This document shows positions 1 through 5,658 of a DNA stretch of 6,405 nucleotides, one piece after another. A program made the translations under genes and the position numbers. Below the pieces are notes generated by a model. The model was not told where the DNA came from. It did not search any database and saw only the letters and a program-made list of their open reading frames with translations. The DNA comes from Bacteroidota bacterium (lineage in GTDB: Bacteria > Bacteroidota > Bacteroidia > Flavobacteriales_D > Crocinitomicaceae). Location: contig JAJRQP010000340.1 of assembly GCA_024280195.1 (NCBI GenBank), positions 1 through 6,405 on the forward strand, read 5' to 3'. Every line of letters starts with the position of its first letter. Position 1 is the first letter of the stretch.

Positions 1-1224
1 AGAGAATCCGGGAGTTTGTCTAGACAAGAATTCTACATCAATTCCTTCTTCTAGTTTGATTGGCTTTAAATGAACCGCAAAAATTTCTCTTCTTTCGTTT
101 AAATCAGGCATGTCCACATAGATCTGTCTGTCAAATCGACCAGCTCTTGTTAATGCTGTGTCTAAGACATCTGCTCTATTAGTTGCTGCAAGAATAATCA
201 CTCCAGAGTTCGTTCCGAAACCATCCATTTCCGTAAGCAGTTGATTCAATGTGTTTTCTCTTTCGTCATTAGAACCAAGACCGTTATTTTTTCCTCTTGC
301 ACGACCGATTGCATCAATCTCATCAATGAAAATAATTGCAGGTGCTTTCTCTTTTGCTTGTTTGAATAAATCTCGAACTCGAGAAGCTCCAACTCCGACA
401 AACATTTCTACGAAATCCGAACCTGATAAAGAGAAGAAAGGAACTTTAGCCTCACCAGCTACGGCTTTCGCTAATAAGGTCTTACCTGTTCCTGGAGGTC
501 CTACTAGTAACGCTCCCTTAGGGATTTTCGCACCTAAATCAGTATATTTTTTAGAGTTCTTTAAGAATTCTACAATCTCTTGTACTTCTTCTTTTGCACC
601 TTCTAGCCCTGCAACGTCATCAAAAGTAATATTGGTTGTTTTACCATTCTCATACAGCTTCGCTTTTGATTTTCCGATGTTGAAAATTTGACCGCCACCT
701 CCGCCAGCTCCTCCACCCATGCGACGCATAACGAACATGAAAATAGCTAATAGAATGACGATTGGTAATAAGAAAGCAATCAATTGACCGATGTAATCAA
801 CCTCTTGGACAGGAACCATTTTTACAGGATTTTTTCCTTCAGCTTTGAGTTTTTCGTTGAGAACATTGACGCGTGAAGAAAATTCTCCTGCATCAAATAT
901 TTCAACAGAGAATTTTTGTTTACTACCCAATCTATTTCCTCTATTCAGCATTTCTTTCATTGCTGAATATTCTTCTTCTTCAGTGCTTTTGATAAATTTT
1001 GCACCTTCTCCATTCAATTTGAAATCAACCCTTACTTTATTGACCATTTTTACATCCTCAACAAAACCTTGTTCTGCTAAATCAATGAAAGTTTGCTCGT
1101 ATTTTACAGGAACGTTTGCAGAGTTGTTTGTAAATAATGAGAAGCCAATTATTGCTAATCCTATAAATCCATAGATCCAATAAATGGAGAATGGATTGCC
1201 TTTTTTCTTTTTGTTATCAGCCAT
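1..1224 (-). CDS. ftsH: ATP-dependent zinc metalloprotease FtsH, N-terminal part (C-terminus beyond left edge)
   Basis: The minus-strand frame is open from an ATG at 1224 to base 1, giving 408 codons without a stop. FtsH is a hexameric inner-membrane AAA+ protease that extracts and degrades membrane and misfolded or regulatory cytosolic proteins. Visible parts in order: a lysine-rich cytoplasmic start; membrane segment 1 at about 12-31; an extracytoplasmic domain at about 32-143; membrane segment 2 at about 144-166; a glycine-rich linker at 170-178; then the AAA+ domain. That domain has Walker A GPPGTGKT at 242-249, the pore-loop motif FVGVG just after it, Walker B FIDEID at 299-304, and the second region of homology starting at N349 with arginine fingers R360 and R363 (TRAGR). 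The M41 zinc-protease domain (HEXXH) is not in the window, so proteolytic competence cannot be judged. The start lies 20 bp after the rsfS stop, and no separate promoter is evident, so co-transcription with rsfS is inferred. Confidence 0.97.
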   Translation of the reverse strand, partial: MADNKKKKGNPFSIYWIYGFIGLAIIGFSLFTNNSANVPVKYEQTFIDLAEQGFVEDVKMVNKVRVDFKLNGEGAKFIKSTEEEEYSAMKEMLNRGNRLGSKQKFSVEIFDAGEFSSRVNVLNEKLKAEGKNPVKMVPVQEVDYIGQLIAFLLPIVILLAIFMFVMRRMGGGAGGGGGQIFNIGKSKAKLYENGKTTNITFDDVAGLEGAKEEVQEIVEFLKNSKKYTDLGAKIPKGALLVGPPGTGKTLLAKAVAGEAKVPFFSLSGSDFVEMFVGVGASRVRDLFKQAKEKAPAIIFIDEIDAIGRARGKNNGLGSNDERENTLNQLLTEMDGFGTNSGVIILAATNRADVLDTALTRAGRFDRQIYVDMPDLNERREIFAVHLKPIKLEEGIDVEFLSRQTPGFS

Positions 1225-1244
1225 TGTGTTTTTTTATAATGTGT

Positions 1245-1622
1245 TTAGTGCAAGTTTGGAACATCTGTTCGTATTCCATCTGCCCATAAATCTTCTATGT
1301 CGTAGAATGTTCGCGTTTCTTTGTAGAAAACATGCGCAACAACGCTAATGTAATCCATAAGAATCCATTCACTGTTGTTTTTTCCTTCAATTCGGTATGG
1401 TTTTTCTCCAAGCGTTTCTCTTGTGTATTTTTCAACTGCAGAACAAATACCGTCCACTTGAGTTGATGAGTCACCTGAGCAAATCACAAAAAAATCGCAA
1501 ACTGCGCTGTCAAGTTCTCTTAAATCTAAAACGACAATATCATTCGCTTTATTCTCTTGCATTCCTTCCACAATTGTATCGCATAATTGCTGCGATTCAT
1601 TGTTCTCTATATTTTTATTCAT
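1245..1622 (-). CDS. rsfS: Ribosome silencing factor RsfS (Iojap/DUF143 family)
   Basis: This is a 125-residue protein, a normal length for RsfS. The family binds ribosomal protein uL14 on the 50S subunit and blocks joining of the subunits when nutrients are scarce. Family hallmarks are visible: DIVVLDLRELDSAVCDFFVI at 28-47, followed by CSG and a QVDGI stretch; a central EWILMDYISVVAHVF block at 85-99; and RTFYDIEDLWADG at 104-116. The ATG at 1622 sits a short distance behind a good Bacteroidota-type promoter, which supports this start. ftsH follows 20 bp downstream on the same strand, and birA is divergent upstream. As far as I recall, birA, rsfS and ftsH are commonly neighbours in Flavobacteriia. 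The assignment is by motif recognition and is quite secure. Confidence 0.95.
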   Translation of the reverse strand: MNKNIENNESQQLCDTIVEGMQENKANDIVVLDLRELDSAVCDFFVICSGDSSTQVDGICSAVEKYTRETLGEKPYRIEGKNNSEWILMDYISVVAHVFYKETRTFYDIEDLWADGIRTDVPNLH

Positions 1623-1641
1623 GTAGTGTTTTTCGCTAGTA

Positions 1642-1672
1642 CAAAACTAAGCTTTAATTTAAATAAAACAGT
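1642..1672 (-). promoter_or_regulatory. Predicted Bacteroidota-type promoter for rsfS-ftsH
   Basis: On the minus strand the -7 box TAGTTTTG (1642-1649) matches the Bacteroidota consensus TAnnTTTG exactly. Nineteen bases upstream is ACTG (1669-1672), a partial match to the -33 element TTTG, and the spacer between them is very AT-rich. Transcription would begin near 1637-1639, leaving a leader of roughly 15 nt before the rsfS ATG. No equally good box is seen for the divergent birA; TACTTTTA at 1672-1679 on the plus strand is one mismatch from the consensus and lacks a clear -33 partner. Confidence 0.55.
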
Positions 1673-1705
1673 ACTTTTACGTCTATCAACTGTTAAAAAT
1701 AACCA

Positions 1706-2434
1706 ATGAAAATAGGCAATAAAATAGTACGTTTAGCATCTGTCGATTCTACGAACAATTATATTGCCAATCTAGTAAAAGAGAGAGAAATTGCTTCGGG
1801 GACTGTTGTTTTGGCAGACGAGCAGTTTTCTGGCAAAGGACAAAGAGGTTCTGAATGGACTACTAACGCTGGTGAAAACCTCACTTTTTCATTTTTCTTA
1901 GATAACGTCAATCTGTCAGTAGAAAATCAGTTCGTTTTGACACAATTGGTTTCTCTAAGTTTGATTGAGTTGTTAGAAAAACTGGATGTAAAAGCTAAAA
2001 TTAAATGGCCCAATGACATTTATATCGACAGTAAAAAAGTTGCCGGTGTACTTATTGAAAACCAATTGTCTTTTGGTCAAATAAAGAGTTCTATAATTGG
2101 AATTGGTTTAAATGTCAATCAAAAGGAATTCGAAGGTTTTAACGCGACGAGTTTGTTTTTGGAGAATGAAGTCCACCATTCTTTGATGGATATTCTTTTA
2201 TCATTCATTGATTCCTTTAATAAGATTGCTAGTCAATATTCTTTGAATGCAACTTCCAGAATTAAAGAAGAATACTTGAAAAATCTTTACCTTTTTGAAC
2301 AAGAGGTGTTTTTTGAAGATGATAATGGCAGATTTACAGGAAGAATATTTGACGTTCTACCTTCAGGAAAAATATTGATTGCTGTGAATGGTTTTGATAG
2401 AGAATACGATTTAAAAGAAATACGTTTCCTTTAA
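1706..2434 (+). CDS. birA: Biotin--[acetyl-CoA-carboxylase] ligase, monofunctional
   Basis: This is a 242-residue biotin-protein ligase. It makes biotinyl-5'-AMP from biotin and ATP and attaches biotin to the lysine of carboxylase carrier domains such as acetyl-CoA carboxylase BCCP. Catalytic-domain motifs are visible: SVDSTNNY at 12-19; the biotinyl-AMP binding loop GKGQRGSEW at 43-51 (family GRGRRGRxW); KWPNDIY at 100-106, followed by KKVAGVLIE at 110-118, where K111 matches the conserved catalytic lysine; and GIGLNVN at 132-138. A small C-terminal domain covers roughly the last 50 residues. There is no N-terminal helix-turn-helix, so unlike the E. coli protein it should not act as a biotin-operon repressor. 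The gene is divergent from rsfS and converges on the SRPBCC gene, sharing the bases of its stop codon. Confidence 0.95.
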   Translation: MKIGNKIVRLASVDSTNNYIANLVKEREIASGTVVLADEQFSGKGQRGSEWTTNAGENLTFSFFLDNVNLSVENQFVLTQLVSLSLIELLEKLDVKAKIKWPNDIYIDSKKVAGVLIENQLSFGQIKSSIIGIGLNVNQKEFEGFNATSLFLENEVHHSLMDILLSFIDSFNKIASQYSLNATSRIKEEYLKNLYLFEQEVFFEDDNGRFTGRIFDVLPSGKILIAVNGFDREYDLKEIRFL

Positions 2435-2829
2435 GAATAATACTCCTGTAATTTATCCGACATGTAGTTGAATAAATTTGTCAACGGTTTTTCGACCATC
2501 ATTTTTAAGAACATATTAACCTCTCCATCAAAATGAATAAATCCTTCGGTTGTCTCATCTTGATGATTCAATTTGATCGTCAATCGAAAAGGGAAAGGCG
2601 ATTTTTCTCCAGATTTCAAGAATAATTTTTCATTCCCTTCTATACCATCTTCTATCAATGATATAGTAATTCCACCTTGCACCTTAAAAGAACATTCTTC
2701 GTTTGTTGACTTAAAATCTGAGATATTATCTTGAGGCAATAAATGAATTAAATTATTGGCATCTTGTAAGAAGGCAATAATTGTTTCAGGAGTTGCTTTA
2801 ACATTAACTTTTTCACTGTTGATTTTCAT
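2431..2829 (-). CDS. Small SRPBCC (START/Bet v1-fold) family protein of unknown function
   Basis: This is a 132-residue, single-domain soluble protein without a signal peptide or membrane segment. It starts with a beta strand (KINSEKVNVKA), then the helix pattern PETIIAFLQDANNLIHLLP at about 14-32, then alternating strands, and ends in a long amphipathic helix from about 109. That layout is typical of SRPBCC/START-like ligand-binding domains. The fold call is by pattern, and no ligand or reaction can be inferred. The gene begins 7 bp after the pyrE stop on the same strand, so it is very likely in a pyrE operon. I recall such proteins sitting next to pyrE in other Flavobacteriia, which suggests a conserved but unexplained association. 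Its TAA (2431-2433 on the minus strand) overlaps the birA TAA (2432-2434). Confidence 0.8.
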   Translation of the reverse strand: MKINSEKVNVKATPETIIAFLQDANNLIHLLPQDNISDFKSTNEECSFKVQGGITISLIEDGIEGNEKLFLKSGEKSPFPFRLTIKLNHQDETTEGFIHFDGEVNMFLKMMVEKPLTNLFNYMSDKLQEYYS

Positions 2830-2836
2830 CTGTTCT

Positions 2837-3478
2837 CTATTTTAACCATTCTTTAGGATTTCTTCTCCAATTTTGCAACGATGAGAGTTCGCTTTCTGAA
2901 ATGAGATTGTTAGATAAAGCCTTCTCCAACATTGTTTCATAATCTGTCAACGTTACATAAGGACATTCAGCTTCGGCAAAATTCTTGTGAGCTAAATCAA
3001 ACCCATACGTGAATATTGCAATGAGCCCTTTTACATCTAGCTTAGCTTGACGCAATGCTTCAATTGCTTTTAAACTACTTCCTCCAGTTGAAATCAAATC
3101 TTCAATTACGACAACCTTTTGACCTTCTTCATAATAACCTTCAATTTGGTTGCCCATGCCGTGAGCTTTTGCTTCACTTCTGATATAAATGAAAGGTAAT
3201 CCTAATTCTTGTGCAACTAAAGCACCTTGTGCAATTCCTCCGGTGGCAACTCCAGCAATAATATCTGGTTTTCCAAAATAATCAAGAACGCATTCAGCAT
3301 AACCTTGACGAATGTAGGTTCTGATTTGTGGATAAGAAAGTGTTACTCGGTTGTCACAATAAATAGGAGAATTAATTCCTGATGCCCAAGTAAAGGGATT
3401 GTTAGGTTGTAATTTAATGGCCTTGATTTGTAACAGAAATTCTGCTACTTTTAAGGCTTTATCTTCATTTAAAATCAT
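2837..3478 (-). CDS. pyrE: Orotate phosphoribosyltransferase
   Basis: This 213-residue type I phosphoribosyltransferase converts orotate and PRPP to orotidine 5'-monophosphate and pyrophosphate, the fifth step of de novo UMP synthesis, in the cytosol. The PRPP-binding signature VVVIEDLISTGGS is at 122-134 with its acidic pair E126-D127. The N-terminal substrate region FTWASGINSPIYCDNR spans 29-44. The flexible catalytic loop after R100 carries K104 and H106, the residues expected to act in catalysis. Length is normal for the family. The ATG at 3478 is preferred because a near-perfect -7 box ends only 5 bases upstream of it, implying a nearly leaderless transcript. An SRPBCC gene follows at 7 bp, and a Nudix gene starts divergently 8 bp away. 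Confidence 0.96.
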   Translation of the reverse strand: MILNEDKALKVAEFLLQIKAIKLQPNNPFTWASGINSPIYCDNRVTLSYPQIRTYIRQGYAECVLDYFGKPDIIAGVATGGIAQGALVAQELGLPFIYIRSEAKAHGMGNQIEGYYEEGQKVVVIEDLISTGGSSLKAIEALRQAKLDVKGLIAIFTYGFDLAHKNFAEAECPYVTLTDYETMLEKALSNNLISESELSSLQNWRRNPKEWLK

Positions 3479-3483
3479 GGTTG

Positions 3484-3513
3484 CAAATGTACAAAGTTTT
3501 TATCGATCATAAA
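3484..3513 (-). promoter_or_regulatory. Predicted pyrE promoter, inside the 5' end of the Nudix gene
   Basis: On the minus strand TACATTTG (3484-3491) matches the Bacteroidota -7 consensus TAnnTTTG exactly. A TTTA tetramer (3510-3513) lies 18 bases upstream as a -33 candidate, against consensus TTTG. Only five bases separate the -7 box from the pyrE ATG. With the usual spacing, transcription would start at about 3479-3481, giving a leader of 0-3 nt. The box also contains the ATG of the divergent Nudix gene (3487-3489). If correct, there is no room for a pyrimidine-responsive leader or attenuator, so any control would have to act at initiation. Confidence 0.55.
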
Positions 3514-4107
3514 CCAATTCTTTTTGTTAATCATTCAGAGTTTTCTGATAACTTCAATTCTATTGATGCTTTATCAATTGAGAAATTAGAAGATGATCTT
3601 TCTTCTGAAATGGAGTTGGTTTCATTGGACAGGCCTTTACAAATCCTTTGCCAAAACATAGAGAATGACTTTTTGCGATTGTTTGCAGATTTTTATTTGA
3701 TTGAGGCTGCAGGAGGGGTTGTTAGAAATCAGAAAGGAATTTTAATGATTTTTAGAAATGGTTTGTGGGACATTCCAAAAGGTAAACTGGAGAAAGGGGA
3801 AGATGTAAAAACGGCTGCAATTCGTGAAGTAGAAGAGGAGTGTGGAATTGAACAACCTATTATTGAAGATTGGCTAGTTGATACTTATCATACTTATGTT
3901 TACAAAGGAAGGAAAGTGCTAAAAAAAACATTCTGGTATTCAATGAAGTATAATGGAATTGAAAAGTTAATACCGCAAATTGAAGAAGGAATTACAGATG
4001 TGAAATGGATGTCAGCAAAAGAGTTCTTGCATGTAAGAGGTAAAACCTACGGTTCAATCAATGAAGTAATTGATGTTTACGCAGAACGTTTTTTATTAGG
4101 GTCGTAA
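3487..4107 (+). CDS. Nudix hydrolase with an extra N-terminal region
   Basis: This is a 206-residue protein when read from ATG 3487. The complete Nudix box GX5EX7REUXEEXGU is present at residues 99-121 (GKLEKGE ... REVEEECGI), with the metal-binding glutamates intact. Family members hydrolyse nucleoside diphosphates linked to another group, but the substrate cannot be told from sequence. The box follows the strand AGGVVRNQKGILMIFRNGLWDIPK. About 70 residues precede the Nudix fold and match no domain I recognise; they may be a small accessory or dimerisation region. A TTG two codons upstream (3481) would add Met-Gln, but ATG is the simpler choice. Its promoter must lie inside pyrE; TTGATTTG at 3423-3430 is a weak candidate, one base from the -7 consensus. 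The 3' end overlaps the convergent membrane-protein gene by 31 bp. Confidence 0.88.
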   Translation: MYKVFIDHKPILFVNHSEFSDNFNSIDALSIEKLEDDLSSEMELVSLDRPLQILCQNIENDFLRLFADFYLIEAAGGVVRNQKGILMIFRNGLWDIPKGKLEKGEDVKTAAIREVEEECGIEQPIIEDWLVDTYHTYVYKGRKVLKKTFWYSMKYNGIEKLIPQIEEGITDVKWMSAKEFLHVRGKTYGSINEVIDVYAERFLLGS

Positions 4108-5540
4108 AGAATTAATGCAATCCCTAAGATACCTAAGTAAGCCATAATACGATAACGAACAATTGCTCCTAAAACAGGAGTAACCCACCCAATTAATAAC
4201 GCTAGTAGGAAAATAAACAAACAAGTAGAATAGATGATTGCTTTTTCTTTACGACTGAGTTTTTTACGCTTGATAATCGCATAGAATAAAAAACCAAAGA
4301 GTAGAATGGTTTCAATTATTGCAGGATGCTTCAGCCAACCACCAGGGTCAAAAGGAACAGGTCTAAAAAGAGCGTTTGTAACAGCTTCGGGAATGTTTTT
4401 GATTAGTTGAATGCCACTGTTGTCAATTGGTGTCGTTTCGATGTATCCTTCACTGTATGTTCGTTCAAAATAAATTTTCCGCTTTTTAGTACTCGGTTTT
4501 AAATGAATAGGAATAGGTTGTTCAATGCTTCCGTGTTGAAGAATCATTGCATCGACTTCCTTAATTACTTTGATAGAATCTCCTGTTTTCTCTATAGAAG
4601 AATATTGCTGAGGGCTGAAGAAAATGAAATTGGTATCTGTATCTATATGGATTCCTCCTTTGGAAATGTTCACAAAATCAAATTGCTTTCTAGAAAGTAA
4701 TTGGACAAAATTGTTTGCTTTATTTTGAAATAGAAAAACGGTTGCTAAAAATAAAACAAGATAAATCGAGCTTGCAAAAAGTAATTGGTAGCGTGAAAAG
4801 GATTGATACAGGAAGTAAAAGCCTACTGCGATTAATGATAGAATTAAAATGTAGGGTTTAAATCCTGCTAAGAGAATTAAACCTATGAGAAATAGAATCG
4901 CTTTCTTCTTACGAGAATCGTCATAAAGTAAGGTTCTTAAAATTAGTGAGAACCCTAAAATCATCATTGGTTCTTTTAAGATGCTGGCCGACCAAAAGGT
5001 TAGACTAGGTAATAATATCAAGAACCAAAAAAGCTGCTTAGGTGGTATGGAAACGTATTTTTTAAGTGCTAGGAAGATGTTATTAGTAGAAAATACAGAA
5101 ATAAAGCTCATTACTAAAATGTGAATATAAACACTATTGAAACTAAAGAAGTGAATGATGCTGTGAACTCTTAAAATATTTCGGTTGTCATTGAGTATCG
5201 TTTGAGTTCCCGCTGACCAGTGCGAAGTTGAGGAAAGATATTTGTCAATCAAAGCGACAGAATTATCAATACCGAAGAAAAATTTAAAATAATCGCCAGG
5301 AGATTGATAGAAAACATCATTCAACACCTTACTTTCTCGCATGAATTGTTCTGCGTCCGCGCTGAGTGTCCCTTCTCCATAATACAAAGTGTAAATGGAT
5401 AAAAAAACAATTCCACTAATCACTTTGGTTAAAAATGAAATGGAAGAATAATAATTTGGTAAACCTTCCATATGGAAGACACGAGAATACCTTAAGAGCA
5501 AAAACAGAAAAATAAAAAATACAATAGGATAAATAATCAT
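4077..5540 (-). CDS. Uncharacterised polytopic membrane protein (about 10 predicted helices)
   Basis: This is a 487-residue integral membrane protein that I do not recognise as a named family. Hydrophobic segments by eye are at about 2-17, 34-54, 131-150, 168-186, 188-204, 213-226, 229-246, 253-271, 407-423, 434-452 and 460-479, some of them paired or uncertain. A soluble stretch of about 135 residues (272-406) separates the last three segments from the rest. Candidate functional positions are polar residues next to membrane segments: D62 and E64 after segment 2; the PSLTFWSASILKEP motif at 178-191; KPY at 228-230; FRPVPFDPGGW at 392-402; and RYR at 462-464. The FWS-x-x-x-KE style and overall plan recall EpsG/Wzy-like polysaccharide polymerases or lipid-linked sugar transferases of Bacteroidota. 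That is inference only; no glycan genes are adjacent. The start is ATG 5540, divergent from htpG. The 3' end overlaps the Nudix gene by 31 bp. Confidence 0.85.
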   Translation of the reverse strand: MIIYPIVFFIFLFLLLRYSRVFHMEGLPNYYSSISFLTKVISGIVFLSIYTLYYGEGTLSADAEQFMRESKVLNDVFYQSPGDYFKFFFGIDNSVALIDKYLSSTSHWSAGTQTILNDNRNILRVHSIIHFFSFNSVYIHILVMSFISVFSTNNIFLALKKYVSIPPKQLFWFLILLPSLTFWSASILKEPMMILGFSLILRTLLYDDSRKKKAILFLIGLILLAGFKPYILILSLIAVGFYFLYQSFSRYQLLFASSIYLVLFLATVFLFQNKANNFVQLLSRKQFDFVNISKGGIHIDTDTNFIFFSPQQYSSIEKTGDSIKVIKEVDAMILQHGSIEQPIPIHLKPSTKKRKIYFERTYSEGYIETTPIDNSGIQLIKNIPEAVTNALFRPVPFDPGGWLKHPAIIETILLFGFLFYAIIKRKKLSRKEKAIIYSTCLFIFLLALLIGWVTPVLGAIVRYRIMAYLGILGIALILYDPNKKRSA

Positions 5541-5566
5541 TTTTAGTGCTCGCTTTCTTTTTTCTA

Positions 5567-5600
5567 TGTCAGTTTGACTATAATCTACGCCACTTTGTCA
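5567..5600. promoter_or_regulatory. Candidate operator or promoter element in the htpG upstream spacer
   Basis: The 118-bp spacer between the divergent membrane-protein gene and htpG (5541-5658) holds a short palindrome, GTCA-gtt-TGAC (5568-5578), and a further TTTGTCA at 5594-5600. TCAGTTTG (5569-5576) differs from the Bacteroidota -7 consensus TAnnTTTG at one position, but a proper -33 partner is not apparent. Related TGTCA/TGACA-type elements before chaperone genes would suggest a stress-response site, but the repeat is short and could be chance. No CIRCE element is present. Confidence 0.25.
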
Positions 5601-5658
5601 TAAAACACCTGATGGCATAGAGATTGACTTCAAAGAAACCAAAAATAAATAGATAAAA

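Noticed and set aside
251..1174. Two plus-strand open frames (251-691 and 845-1174)
   Set aside because: They lie opposite the minus-strand ftsH frame, whose motifs are unmistakable. Their translations are low-complexity, Ser/Pro/Phe-rich and resemble no family.
4096..4127. Inverted repeat TTAGGG/CCCTAA as a bidirectional terminator
   Set aside because: The stem is only 6 bp with a 20-base loop, lies within coding sequence, and is not followed by a T run on either strand.
4503..4700. Plus-strand 65-codon open frame inside the membrane-protein gene
   Set aside because: It is a shadow frame opposite the soluble insert of a long, coherent minus-strand gene, with no recognisable domain or promoter.
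5541..5560. CIRCE (HrcA) operator before htpG
   Set aside because: TTAGTGCTC resembles half of the element by 7 of 9 bases, but no matching inverted half follows at the required spacing.
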